Shown here piece after piece: positions 34,137 through 42,794 of a stretch of 54,756 bases of DNA (position 1 is the first letter of the stretch; every line of letters begins with the position of its first letter). Origin of the DNA: Carboxylicivirga sediminis (GTDB lineage: Bacteria > Bacteroidota > Bacteroidia > Bacteroidales > Marinilabiliaceae); assembly GCF_018156225.1 (NCBI RefSeq), contig NZ_JAGTAR010000037.1, positions 1-54,756 on the forward strand, in the 5' to 3' direction. Under the pieces are notes generated by a model. That model did not search any database and was not told where the DNA came from. It was given only the letters and a program-made list of their open reading frames with translations. The translations under genes and the position numbers were made by a program.

Positions 34137-34619
34137 TCATACAGAGAAAGGCGGTGCCCTCAACGGGACCGCGAAATTGTAGCCCTCAGGAAACTTAATT
34201 GGGCTGTGATCAATATCGTATTTAGGAAGTTCTTTTACTGTAACCTGAAGTTGAAAAGTGTGATTAACAACGAGGAAAGGATGAAAATCAAGTGATTTAG
34301 CTGCCACAGGTCGCACATCAAAATGACAAGCGGCATGCTCCTCATTCTCGTGTTCATGCTTCAGGCATGAATCACTATACTGTGAATCAGCAAAAGAGTG
34401 ATGATGTTGATGAACGTCATGGCCTTCGTGGTGATGATGTGCTTCATCTTCGTCACAAAACAATGCCACCACATTGGCCCCCAAGTCCATATGATGATGA
34501 TGGGGTATAACATTATGAGCGAAAACCACACTGTATATCGCCAATAGAAAAAATGCCATATGTGAACGCCATTTATACATCGCTGCAATAATACAATTTT
34601 TTAACGTGTCTTGATACAT
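34137..34619 (-). CDS. His-rich membrane-associated protein of the metal efflux locus
   Basis: This 160-aa protein has one hydrophobic segment near residues 20-40 (MAFFLLAIYSVVFAHNVIPH), which may be a signal anchor or cleavable signal. Clusters of His follow (IPHHHHMDLG, DEAHHHHEGHDVHQHHHSF, KHEHENEEHAACHFD), and the C-terminus LRAPPF recurs in small proteins beside CusA/CzcA operons in Bacteroidota. It is the first gene of the efflux operon and probably captures metal in the periplasm. The start could be the Met at residue 14 or 21 instead. Confidence 0.7.
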   Translation of the reverse strand: MYQDTLKNCIIAAMYKWRSHMAFFLLAIYSVVFAHNVIPHHHHMDLGANVVALFCDEDEAHHHHEGHDVHQHHHSFADSQYSDSCLKHEHENEEHAACHFDVRPVAAKSLDFHPFLVVNHTFQLQVTVKELPKYDIDHSPIKFPEGYNFAVPLRAPPFSV

Positions 34620-34737
34620 TTTAATAACTTATTAACAAGCATAGCGCAGCAGTAGAATGTATTAAATTTTATTATTCTCAATCTGCAGCTGCTATTTCGG
34701 TAATAAAAAGTTATTTTCGGGATCTAAATTGAAAATC

Positions 34738-35448
34738 ATGGGGCTTTTGCAATCTCTAATCGAACTCGATAAGGAACTACTTCTATTTTTAAACAGTTTT
34801 CATAATGGTTACTGGGATAATTTCTTCTGGATGTTTACCAGTAAAGAAGTATGGTTGCCTCTTTATTTAGTCATTGCCTATGTGATTTTTAAAAACCATG
34901 GAGCCCGCGGCTTAGTGACCATGCTTGCTGTGGCCGTATTAATCGTATTGTGCGATCAAATATCCTCAAATGTATTTAAGAGTGGTTTTGAACGATTACG
35001 CCCCTCGCACGATGAGGAACTAAAGTACCTGGTACATCTTATAAACGGTAAAAGAGGTGGTTTATACGGTTTTGTATCTTCCCATGCTACTAATTCTTTT
35101 GGTTTAGCCATGTTTACCTCACTCCTTTTCAGAAATAAGGCTTACACACTATTTATTTTCCTCTGGGCAACGGTTAACGCATACTCGCGCATTTACATGG
35201 GTGTGCACTTTTCGGGCGATATCATTGGAGGTTTCTTATTGGGTATCATTCTGGGACGAATCGTCTATGGCCTTTACCTGAGAGTTATACCACGGTTTGT
35301 GGTTATATCGCATCATAATAAACGGCTGCTTAAATCTGGTTTGGCTGAATCGTTTGGCACCGATGCCAGGTTGATTTTCTTTACCATCATTATCATGACA
35401 GGCACTTTACTAACAGCAGCCAAAGTGATGCTGAAGATTACAGGTTAA
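34738..35448 (+). CDS. PAP2 superfamily phosphatase, membrane-bound
   Basis: From the ATG at 34738 the protein is 236 aa; a TTG three codons upstream is less likely. PAP2 motifs are intact: KSGFERLRPSHDE (C1, KxxxxxxRP), YGFVSSHATNSFG (C2, SSH), and NAYSRIYMGVHFSGDIIGG (C3, SRxxxxxHxxxD). At least five hydrophobic spans place it in the inner membrane with the active site periplasmic. Likely substrates are lipid phosphates such as undecaprenyl pyrophosphate or phosphatidylglycerophosphate. It is a single gene converging on the EamA transporter gene, with a 4-bp overlap at the stops. Confidence 0.88.
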   Translation: MGLLQSLIELDKELLLFLNSFHNGYWDNFFWMFTSKEVWLPLYLVIAYVIFKNHGARGLVTMLAVAVLIVLCDQISSNVFKSGFERLRPSHDEELKYLVHLINGKRGGLYGFVSSHATNSFGLAMFTSLLFRNKAYTLFIFLWATVNAYSRIYMGVHFSGDIIGGFLLGIILGRIVYGLYLRVIPRFVVISHHNKRLLKSGLAESFGTDARLIFFTIIIMTGTLLTAAKVMLKITG

Positions 35449-36353
35449 AACCAAAATAGCACAGCCACACCCAAAACTGCTAATGCCGCTCCTGCCACCT
35501 CTTTTAGTGATACTTTTTCTTTAAACAGTAAGATGGCTGGTGGAATGATCAACACAGGCACAATTGACATAATGGTGGAAGCAACACCTGTTGTGGTATA
35601 TTTGATGGCCAACAGCGAAAACGAAACACCCAGAAATGGGCCAAAAAAAGCACCAATGGAAATGCGCACCATGGCAGCTCCGTATGTGATTGCTTTAATA
35701 ACTCTTGGCCAGTGACCGGTAAAAATAAAAAGCACTGCAAAACCAATAGTACCGGCTATAACGCGTATCATAGTGGCCGATGCCGGATCATAATCGCCCA
35801 TACCTAATTTACTTAGTACCAATCCTAATCCCTGGCCAGTTGCACCGCCAAAAGCCAGTAAAACTCCACGAACCGGATACTTAACCTCAATACGTTTGCC
35901 TTTGACAGGCTTTCCTAATATTACCAAGGCAATACCGGATATAGTAACCACCATGCCCACAATGTGACTCATCAATAGTTGCTCGCCCAGTAATAACCAG
36001 CCAAACAACGCTGCTAAAGGTGGCGACAATGACATAACCAGCATCGAAATACGAGCCCCTACCACTACAAAGGCCTGAAACAGCAACATATCACCTATCA
36101 CAAAACCTACCAGGCCACTTATCGATAACCATATCCACTGATAGCTGGTAGCTCCTTCAGGAAAAAAGTAGCCAAAACGAATATATTGTAGTGTGCCCAA
36201 CAAACCAATGGCCATTACCAATCGAATGATATTAACGGACATTGAACCTACCTTTTTACCGGCTGACTCAAATGAAAGTGAGGTAAACGTCCAGCATATA
36301 GCTGTAATCAGAGCTGCCAGCTCTCCCAGATGCGATGTAATATATTGATTCAT
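35445..36353 (-). CDS. EamA/DMT family transporter
   Basis: The 302-aa protein has ten predicted spans in two EamA repeats (residues about 8-145 and 155-302), including LAALITAICWTFTSLSFESA, PPLAALFGWLLLGEQLLMSH (the conserved E at the end of the first repeat), and PVLIIPPAILLFKEKVSLKE (the equivalent in the second). Drug/metabolite transporters export amino acids, nucleobases or other small molecules. The substrate is not predictable. It overlaps the PAP2 gene tail-to-tail. Confidence 0.85.
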   Translation of the reverse strand: MNQYITSHLGELAALITAICWTFTSLSFESAGKKVGSMSVNIIRLVMAIGLLGTLQYIRFGYFFPEGATSYQWIWLSISGLVGFVIGDMLLFQAFVVVGARISMLVMSLSPPLAALFGWLLLGEQLLMSHIVGMVVTISGIALVILGKPVKGKRIEVKYPVRGVLLAFGGATGQGLGLVLSKLGMGDYDPASATMIRVIAGTIGFAVLFIFTGHWPRVIKAITYGAAMVRISIGAFFGPFLGVSFSLLAIKYTTTGVASTIMSIVPVLIIPPAILLFKEKVSLKEVAGAALAVLGVAVLFWF

Positions 36354-36401
36354 GAAGCTAGTAAAGTTGCAAATGTAAATAGTCTGATAATCGTAGCAAA
36401 T

Positions 36402-36429
36402 AAAAAAGGAGTGTCATTCACACTCCTTT
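36402..36429 (-). terminator. Terminator after nhaA
   Basis: AAAGGAGTGT (36405-36414) and ACACTCCTTT (36420-36429) form a perfect 10-bp stem. The A-run at 36402-36407 is a U-run on the minus strand. It closes the DUF554-AmgK-MurU-NhaA transcript. Confidence 0.85.
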
Positions 36430-36443
36430 AGTTTATATTAATA

Positions 36444-37823
36444 TTATCTGGTGGTTATTGGCTTTCGCTCTTCGTCTTTTTTCAACGAGTATTTCAGCAA
36501 ATAAAAACCAAACAGACCGGCCACAATTGAACCAACGAAGATACCTATCTTAGCTTGGTTGAGTAGTTCGGCGCTCTCTTTGAATCCAAGACTGGCAATA
36601 AAAATAGACATGGTAAACCCAATACCTCCCAAGAAACCTAACCCCAGGAATGACATCCATGATGACCTTTTAGGCTTTACGGCAAAGCCCAATCTAACTG
36701 CCAACCAAGAGAATACTGTGATACCAATACCCTTTCCGGCCACCAGACTAAAGGCTATGGCAAACGATAAAGTTGTAAATACATCACCGTTTCCATCGCC
36801 ATGATGCACCAAAGTAACACCCGCGTTTGCCAAAGCAAATATTGGCAGTACGAATAGGCTTATAAAACCGTGGAATTGGTGCTCGATATATTGCAAAGGA
36901 CTCTGAACCTTTTTTACACTGTACTCAACATCATTAATGGCGTACAACTGATCATCGGTCAACACACGTTCGTTTTCACTCTTAGGAACCGAATCGAAGC
37001 GTGTCAGCCCGGACTTGATGCGCGCTAAAAATTCATTGATATGTACCTTTGGACGAGCAGGAATGGTAAAGGCAATAAGCACACCAGCAATGGTAGCATG
37101 CAATCCTGAACCTGGCCCGTCAACACCTGACTGCAAAAACAGATACCAAATAATAAAGCCTAAGAAAGTGTAGATCTTCAGGTCTTGAATATTTTTTAGA
37201 TTGGCAACTGTTAAAACCAACAATAAAATACCTGCAATCATCAGGTACGTCCAGTTTAAATCGCCACCGTAAAACAGTGCTATAACCAAAACAGCTCCAA
37301 GGTCATCAACAATGGCCAATGCGGTTAGAAACACTTTTAGAGCCAGTGGAACACGTTTTCCCAGAAGGGATAATATACCTAATGAAAATGCAATATCGGT
37401 AGCCATTGGAATACCCCATCCTTTAGAGGCTGTACCTTCAAACCCAAAACTGAAGTATAAAATGATTGGTACAACCATACCTCCAATGGCAGCGAATATT
37501 GGCAAAGAAGCCTGCTTAAAAGAACTCAGCTCACCAGCCAAAAACTCACGTTTGATTTCCAATCCCACAACAAAGAAGAAGATAGCCATTAGACCATCAT
37601 TAATCCAGTGCGTCAGTCCCATTTCAACAGAAAACAATCCTGATGATATACCAAAAGTACTATGCCAGAAATGGTGGTAGCTGTCATGATCAACATTAGC
37701 CCAGATAACGGCCACTGCAGTTGCCATCATTAATAAGGCACTACCATTAGTGAAAAACTTAATAAATTGCTGAAGCGGGTCGCCTAACCTCCGCCTCCCG
37801 GTTCCACTTTGAATTTCGTTCAT
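36444..37823 (-). CDS. nhaA: Na+/H+ antiporter NhaA
   Basis: The 459-aa protein follows NhaA throughout: HWINDGLMAIFFFVVGLEIK, MATDIAFSLGILSLLGKRVP (the TD-assembly Thr-Asp), and LTALAIVDDLGAVLVIALFY containing the paired Asp residues of the Na+ site. The family exchanges two protons for one sodium ion across the inner membrane and supports salt and alkali tolerance. It is about 70 residues longer than E. coli NhaA, mostly in a loop between the halves (residues about 255-310). It begins 10 bp after the MurU-like gene and so appears co-transcribed with amino-sugar recycling genes. Confidence 0.93.
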   Translation of the reverse strand: MNEIQSGTGRRRLGDPLQQFIKFFTNGSALLMMATAVAVIWANVDHDSYHHFWHSTFGISSGLFSVEMGLTHWINDGLMAIFFFVVGLEIKREFLAGELSSFKQASLPIFAAIGGMVVPIILYFSFGFEGTASKGWGIPMATDIAFSLGILSLLGKRVPLALKVFLTALAIVDDLGAVLVIALFYGGDLNWTYLMIAGILLLVLTVANLKNIQDLKIYTFLGFIIWYLFLQSGVDGPGSGLHATIAGVLIAFTIPARPKVHINEFLARIKSGLTRFDSVPKSENERVLTDDQLYAINDVEYSVKKVQSPLQYIEHQFHGFISLFVLPIFALANAGVTLVHHGDGNGDVFTTLSFAIAFSLVAGKGIGITVFSWLAVRLGFAVKPKRSSWMSFLGLGFLGGIGFTMSIFIASLGFKESAELLNQAKIGIFVGSIVAGLFGFYLLKYSLKKDEERKPITTR

Positions 37824-37833
37824 TTTGTTCTAA

Positions 37834-38559
37834 TTATTTCCCTGATTTATAATATTGTTCTGCTTGTCTTAATTTTTCAATAGTCCCTACATCAAACCAG
37901 GCGTCATCATCTGCGACAGAAAAGCCCCTGATTTGCATATCCTGCGCCAATTGAAGGTAAGCTTTGATGATTGAAAAAACCCGCTTGCCTCCTAACTTAT
38001 CAAGCAAATGTGGTTCAATCATGTGTATCCCGCTAAAGGCCATTTCCTTTATGTGATCACAAGCCAACACTTCAATGTGCTCACTTGTTTTGGCATTTCG
38101 CCAACCACACAGTTGCATATCATTATTAAACTGTAGGTAACGTGATGTATTACGATTCTTTACCATCAAAGTTGCATCATTGGCATTTTGTTGATGCGAA
38201 TATATGAAACTTTCTAGATTTGTAGATGTGACAATATCTACATTTCTTACTAGTATTGACTTATTTGGAATGAATAAAGATTGGGCTCGCAATAGTCCAC
38301 CCCCGGTATCCAGCAGTTCATCTGATTCATTGGAAATGAGCACTTCAGTCCACCAATCATTGCTTTCAATGTAATCAATAATTTGGGTTGCAAAATGGTG
38401 TACATTCACCACAATGCGCTCAATACCGAGGCCTTTGAGGCTATTGATGGCATGACCCAACAGAGGTTGCCCGTTAAAAGGAGCCAGTGCTTTAGGGAGT
38501 TGATTGGTAAGAGGTCTCAGACGGGTACCAAGACCCGCCGCAAAAATCATGGCATTCAC
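37834..38559 (-). CDS. MurU-like sugar-1-phosphate nucleotidyltransferase
   Basis: The 241-aa protein starts at a GTG that overlaps the TAG of the small upstream gene (TAGTG). MNAMIFAAGLGTRLRPLT is the nucleotide-binding loop, followed by LPKALAPFNGQPLLGHAI, and the Asp of VRNVDIVTSTNLE is the metal ligand. The C-terminus has WFDVGTIEKLRQAEQYY. It resembles MurU, which makes UDP-MurNAc from MurNAc-1-phosphate during peptidoglycan recycling; other NTP-transferases (mannose-1-P or glucose-1-P) are possible. The AmgK-like kinase two genes upstream supports the MurU reading. Confidence 0.8.
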   Translation of the reverse strand: MNAMIFAAGLGTRLRPLTNQLPKALAPFNGQPLLGHAINSLKGLGIERIVVNVHHFATQIIDYIESNDWWTEVLISNESDELLDTGGGLLRAQSLFIPNKSILVRNVDIVTSTNLESFIYSHQQNANDATLMVKNRNTSRYLQFNNDMQLCGWRNAKTSEHIEVLACDHIKEMAFSGIHMIEPHLLDKLGGKRVFSIIKAYLQLAQDMQIRGFSVADDDAWFDVGTIEKLRQAEQYYKSGK

Positions 38560-38699
38560 TACTTCTTAATTTTTTTTGGCTTGCACAGGTTTTCCTCTTT
38601 TTTAGAGCCTAGCCCACACTTTTTGCATTCGTACTTATGACTGTCTTTAATAATCGGATTTTTCAACTTATCCGCATCTTTACATTTCTTCTTTCCCAT
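38559..38699 (-). CDS. 46-aa zinc-ribbon-like small protein
   Basis: A short open frame starts at the ATG at 38699 and ends with a TAG at 38559-38561. The product is very basic and contains KYECKKCGLGSKKEENLCKP, with Cys-x-x-Cys plus a third Cys that could bind zinc, flanked by Lys-rich ends. It lies 7 bp after the AmgK::RapZ-C gene, and its stop overlaps the GTG of the MurU-like gene, which argues strongly for real translation and coupling. Similar tiny Lys/Cys-rich proteins exist across Bacteroidota. Function unknown; a nucleic-acid or ribosome-binding role is an inference from charge and the CxxC motif. Confidence 0.75.
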   Translation of the reverse strand: MGKKKCKDADKLKNPIIKDSHKYECKKCGLGSKKEENLCKPKKIKK

Positions 38700-38706
38700 A
38701 TCAAAA

Positions 38707-40143
38707 CTAACGCTTCTTCATATCTTGCTCTACGTGTTTTAATTCAACATTTAACTTGTATTTATGTTGAAGATGAGACGCCAACTGCTCGGCACTATAG
38801 ACTGAACGATGCTGTCCGCCAGTACATCCGAAATTAACCATCAGGTTTTTAAATCCTCTGGAGATATATTTCTCAACCGACTTATCTACGAGGGAAAACA
38901 CATCAGTCAGAAAATCGGCCATCTCGGGCTCTTTGCCAAAAAAAGCAATCACCTCTTCATCTTTACCAGTTTTATCAGCATATTCGGGATAACCACCTGG
39001 GTTGTGAATAGCACGACAATCGAATACAAAGCCACCTCCGTTGCCTGATACATCAACCGGAATACCTCTTTTATATGAAAAACTACTAATGCGCACCGTT
39101 AACAGAGAACTACGTTGTCCGATGGTCATTAGCTCCTCCGATTCGGTAACATTGGTAAGAGCTGCAAAGAGCGTAGGCAACTCAATACCTAAATCAATTG
39201 TCTCCAGCAAATATTTCAGATTATTAATAGCATAAGGTATACTCTTTAGAAAGTGCTCTTTCTTTTCATAAAAGCCCCTGAAACCATAGGCTCCCATAGC
39301 CTGCATAATTCTAATTAATACGTAACCCTGATAATGTTGTTTAAACTCTTGCTTATCAACCACTATGTGATTTTCCAGCTCCTCAACATAAAAATTAAGT
39401 AGCTCTTCACGGACACTATTCGGTATATCAGCCTTGGCATCAAATAATAACGAAGCCAAATCATATTGCAAGGCACCTTTACGACCACCCTGATAATCAA
39501 TAAACCAAGGCTCATCATCCACCACCATCACATTACGCGACTGGAAATCGCGGTAGAGAAAATAGTCATGATCAGCCTCCAATAAAAAGTCGATCAAACG
39601 ATGGTAATCATCTTCCAGCGCCTGCTCATCGAAAGGAACCCGTGCCAGCTTTAAGAAATAGTATTTAAAATAGTGTAAATCCCATAACATCGATTGCTTG
39701 TCGAATGCCTGTCGTGGATAGCACTTGCTATAGTTAAGTCCTTCTCCTCCTTGTACCTGAAAGCAAATGAGTTTGGTTATGGTTTTCTTATAGAAGTTAA
39801 CCAGCTCTTCAGGAAAAGCTTTGCCTTTGCGTATACCTTGCAAAAAACTATAGAGCGTTACATCGCCCAAATCTTCCTGCAGATAGACATGATGGTCCAT
39901 ATCAACACCGTAAATAGCAGGCACTGGCAGTTGTTTATTCTTAAAGTGCTCTGAAAATTCCAAAAATGCCTGATTTTCCTTTGCATCGGCATTATATGCC
40001 CCCATGGCTGATTTGGTGCGACCGGCAATCCGGTAATATTCACGATAAGAACCAGAAGGAGGTAACATAACAAAAGAGCGTGCTTCTTCACCAGCCCATT
40101 TCTCAAATAGCCCTATCAATATTGACTTTGTATCTTTTTCCAA
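38707..40143 (-). CDS. AmgK-like amino-sugar kinase fused to RapZ C-terminal domain
   Basis: Residues about 1-330 form an APH-fold phosphotransferase: LPPSGSYREYYRIAG is the nucleotide loop, LYRDFQSRNVMVVDDEPWFI contains the catalytic Asp and Asn, and IDYQGGRKGALQYDLAS the Mg-binding Asp. This pattern matches AmgK, the anomeric MurNAc/GlcNAc kinase. Residues about 345-475 match the C-terminal domain of RapZ: ISSFSYKRGIPVD, FVFDCRAIHNPGGY, VNFGCTGGQHRSVYSAEQLA. RapZ senses glucosamine-6-phosphate and controls GlmS in enterobacteria. Fusion of the two suggests an amino-sugar kinase with a metabolite-sensing module. The RapZ N-terminal P-loop domain is absent. It is 23 bp downstream of the DUF554 gene. 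Confidence 0.85.
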   Translation of the reverse strand: MEKDTKSILIGLFEKWAGEEARSFVMLPPSGSYREYYRIAGRTKSAMGAYNADAKENQAFLEFSEHFKNKQLPVPAIYGVDMDHHVYLQEDLGDVTLYSFLQGIRKGKAFPEELVNFYKKTITKLICFQVQGGEGLNYSKCYPRQAFDKQSMLWDLHYFKYYFLKLARVPFDEQALEDDYHRLIDFLLEADHDYFLYRDFQSRNVMVVDDEPWFIDYQGGRKGALQYDLASLLFDAKADIPNSVREELLNFYVEELENHIVVDKQEFKQHYQGYVLIRIMQAMGAYGFRGFYEKKEHFLKSIPYAINNLKYLLETIDLGIELPTLFAALTNVTESEELMTIGQRSSLLTVRISSFSYKRGIPVDVSGNGGGFVFDCRAIHNPGGYPEYADKTGKDEEVIAFFGKEPEMADFLTDVFSLVDKSVEKYISRGFKNLMVNFGCTGGQHRSVYSAEQLASHLQHKYKLNVELKHVEQDMKKR

Positions 40144-40166
40144 GGTGTGTTGTTTTATTAATCTAT

Positions 40167-40856
40167 TTACAGATAGGCATTAAGCCAAATCAATACTACC
40201 ACCACAATTAACGATGGTAGCATATTCATTATTCGTATTTGCTTTATTTCTAAAATATTAATCCCCAATCCAACTAACAAAATACCGCCAACAGCCGTTA
40301 ATTCAGTGATGATATCCTTGCCGATAAAGTCGCCCAGCCAATAGGCCAGTAAAGTTATACCTCCCTGAAAAATAAGCAGAGGTACCACTGACATACAAAC
40401 CCCAACTCCAAAAACAGAAGCCAGAGCTATGGATGAAAAGCCATCCATAAGTGCCTTTGTCATTAATACCTCTGACCCATTGCCCATACCTTCATCTATT
40501 GCGCCCACAATCGTCATAGATCCTACACAGTAAAGCAAAAAAGCAGTTAGCATACCTTCGGCAAACTTTGGATTTTTTAAGCGGAACTTTGTTTTAAGTA
40601 CTCCTGATAACCCATCAACCTGTTTGTCCAGCGACATCAACTCACCTAAAATGGTACCAATAATAAGACTAAACACAATAATCAATAGCATTTGACCTTT
40701 AATAGCCATACCAACGCCCAAAACAATGGTAAAAAGCCCAATAGCCTGAAAAACACTTTTCGTCATTTTTTCAGGAATGCGATTTCCTATCAGTATTCCA
40801 ATGGCGCTTCCTGCCAGCACTGTTAACACGTTTACCAGTGTTCCTCCAAACAGCAT
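40167..40856 (-). CDS. DUF554 family membrane protein
   Basis: The 229-aa protein has about seven hydrophobic spans and the Gly-rich DUF554 pattern: GTLVNVLTVLAGSAIGILIG, IPEKMTKSVFQAIGLFTIVL, GTILGELMSLDKQVDGL, and GEGNGSEVLMTKALMDGFSS-type loop (here EGMGNGSEVLMTKALMDGF). DUF554 members are putative inner-membrane transporters without known substrate. It is the first gene of the apparent operon leading to the AmgK-like kinase, MurU-like transferase and NhaA, so import of a wall-derived compound or ion coupling can be imagined but is not shown. Confidence 0.85.
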   Translation of the reverse strand: MLFGGTLVNVLTVLAGSAIGILIGNRIPEKMTKSVFQAIGLFTIVLGVGMAIKGQMLLIIVFSLIIGTILGELMSLDKQVDGLSGVLKTKFRLKNPKFAEGMLTAFLLYCVGSMTIVGAIDEGMGNGSEVLMTKALMDGFSSIALASVFGVGVCMSVVPLLIFQGGITLLAYWLGDFIGKDIITELTAVGGILLVGLGINILEIKQIRIMNMLPSLIVVVVLIWLNAYL

Positions 40857-41069
40857 TCTATTAGCTTTTCGTGATTAATCCGATAAAAATAAATTAATAT
40901 CAACTAAATGCGAAATTGTTTTTCATTTCAGAGCATCTATTGTACGTGATGCAATCTCATCGAATATGATAAAACTCAGCTTTTCAAGGCATTTTTTTCT
41001 CACTAATTCTCCTATTTTTGCTAGCAAACCAAATAAATTAGAGAATAATAACCTTTTTAAATCTTTGTT

Positions 41070-42296
41070 ATGACCGACAAGAAAATGACACCTGCAGATT
41101 ATATTGCTCGTGAAGATAAGTACGGTGCACACAATTACCACCCACTACCAGTTGTACTTGAAAAAGGCGAAGGTATATATGTATGGGACGTTGAAGGCAA
41201 GCGCTATTTTGACTTTCTTTCAGCCTACTCGGCGGTAAACCAGGGTCACTGTCACCCTAAAATCATTAATGCACTAACTGAACAAGCCCAACAGCTGACG
41301 CTCACATCAAGAGCTTTCTATAGCAGTGTATTAGGAGAGTTTGAAGAATACATGGCTAAATATTTTGGTTATGATAAAGTATTACCGATGAATACCGGTG
41401 CAGAAGCTGATGAAACTGCACTAAAACTTTGTCGTCGATGGGGATACGATAAAAAAGGTATTCCTGAGAATCAGGCAAAAATCATCGTTTGTGCCGATAA
41501 CTTCCATGGCCGTACTATTACAATCATATCAATGTCAACCGATCCGGATTCGTACAAAGGATTTGGTCCTTATACACCTGGATTTGTAACGGTACCTTAC
41601 AATGATTTGGACGCATTAGCCAAAGAATTAGAAGATCCTAATGTAGCTGGTTTTCTGGTAGAACCAATCCAGGGTGAAGCTGGTGTATTTGTACCGGATG
41701 AAGGCTACCTGAAGAAAGCCTATGAGATGTGTAAGGCGAAAAATGTACTGTTTATTGCGGATGAAGTACAGACTGGTATTGCTCGTACGGGTAAATTACT
41801 GGCTTGCGATCACGAAGGTGTTAAACCTGATGTACTGATTTTAGGTAAAGCTATCTCAGGTGGTGTATTCCCTGTTTCAGCAGTATTGGCCAATGATGAT
41901 GTGATGCTGGTAATTAAACCAGGTGAACATGGCTCAACATATGGCGGAAATCCACTTGGATGTAAGGTGGCCATTGCAGCGCTTGACGTTATTAAAGACG
42001 AGAAACTAGCAGAAAATGCTGAGCGTCTTGGTAAGATATTCCGCGAAGAAATGCTAAGCATCGAATCTGATATGATAGAGCTGGTACGTGGTAAAGGGTT
42101 GTTAAATGCTGTGGCCATCAAGCCTAAAAATGGCAAAACAGCCTGGGATGTATGTGTGGCTATGAAAGAAAATGGCCTGATTGCCAAACCTACACACGAA
42201 CACATTATACGTTTTGCTCCTCCATTGGTAATTAACGAAGAACAATTGCGCGAAGCTATTGATATTATTAAGAAAACATTAGCACAGTTTGCTTAA
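41070..42296 (+). CDS. rocD: Ornithine aminotransferase
   Basis: The 408-aa PLP enzyme is a class III aminotransferase of the ornithine-oxoacid type. [20 protein letters not shown] binds the cofactor phosphate, [20 protein letters not shown] and [19 protein letters not shown] are family signatures, [11 protein letters not shown] has Asp231, and [16 protein letters not shown] contains the PLP Lys260. It converts ornithine and 2-oxoglutarate to glutamate semialdehyde and glutamate. Length and start ([20 protein letters not shown]) agree with family members. Acetylornithine aminotransferase is less likely given [13 protein letters not shown]. Single gene with its own terminator. Confidence 0.93.
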   Translation: MTDKKMTPADYIAREDKYGAHNYHPLPVVLEKGEGIYVWDVEGKRYFDFLSAYSAVNQGHCHPKIINALTEQAQQLTLTSRAFYSSVLGEFEEYMAKYFGYDKVLPMNTGAEADETALKLCRRWGYDKKGIPENQAKIIVCADNFHGRTITIISMSTDPDSYKGFGPYTPGFVTVPYNDLDALAKELEDPNVAGFLVEPIQGEAGVFVPDEGYLKKAYEMCKAKNVLFIADEVQTGIARTGKLLACDHEGVKPDVLILGKAISGGVFPVSAVLANDDVMLVIKPGEHGSTYGGNPLGCKVAIAALDVIKDEKLAENAERLGKIFREEMLSIESDMIELVRGKGLLNAVAIKPKNGKTAWDVCVAMKENGLIAKPTHEHIIRFAPPLVINEEQLREAIDIIKKTLAQFA

Positions 42297-42304
42297 ATGA
42301 ATGT

Positions 42305-42332
42305 AAAGCCGACCTCCATGGTCGGCTTTTTT
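42305..42332 (+). terminator. Terminator of rocD
   Basis: AAAGCCGACC (42305-42314) pairs with GGTCGGCTTT (42320-42329) with a 5-nt loop and is followed by a T-run, 9 bp after the rocD stop. Confidence 0.92.
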
Positions 42333-42336
42333 CTTG

Positions 42337-42753
42337 TCAGAAATTCAGCTGCTTCCAATTGGCTTTTAACCGATCGGTTAAAGGCTTGCCCATTCCTTTG
42401 ACATCAACACCCAAGGCTTTCAACTCATCACTAACGCCGTACATATCGGCACAATTAACGCAGGCTTCAACCACAACACCATTTTTCTGCATTATTTTCA
42501 ATTGCTCCTGCAGCTCTTTATCATTCGACAGCAACTGCGCCGAAGGTCCCCACACAATCAGGTACACTTCTTCAAACCACTGCATTTTTTTCGCAGCATT
42601 AGTATACATAAAACACACCTTCAGTGCCACATCTCTGTCGCCACTGCTCCAAATTATCATTAGCTTGTCTGCTTCCCTCATCTCCTTTTTATTAGCTGTC
42701 ATCCCAAATAAAGGTACCGTCATCAAAAACAAAGTAACAATTAAATGCTTCAT
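42337..42753 (-). CDS. Exported DsrE-like protein
   Basis: Starting at the ATG at 42753 gives 138 aa with a signal peptide (MKHLIVTLFLMTVPLFGMTA); the longer frame to 42807 overlaps the divergent gene and adds no signal. The mature part has the DsrE/DsrF-like fold pattern: DKLMIIWSSGDRDVALKVCF, VYLIVWGPSAQLLSNDKEL, and MQKNGVVVEACVNCADMYGV, whose CxxC-like Cys pair may carry sulfur or act in redox. Family members handle sulfane sulfur, but this exported version has no characterised substrate. It is divergent from the 175-aa protein gene, 41 bp apart. Confidence 0.8.
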   Translation of the reverse strand: MKHLIVTLFLMTVPLFGMTANKKEMREADKLMIIWSSGDRDVALKVCFMYTNAAKKMQWFEEVYLIVWGPSAQLLSNDKELQEQLKIMQKNGVVVEACVNCADMYGVSDELKALGVDVKGMGKPLTDRLKANWKQLNF

Positions 42754-42794
42754 CCTATAATTTTTTAATTTAGAACTCAATATCATTGTATTAA

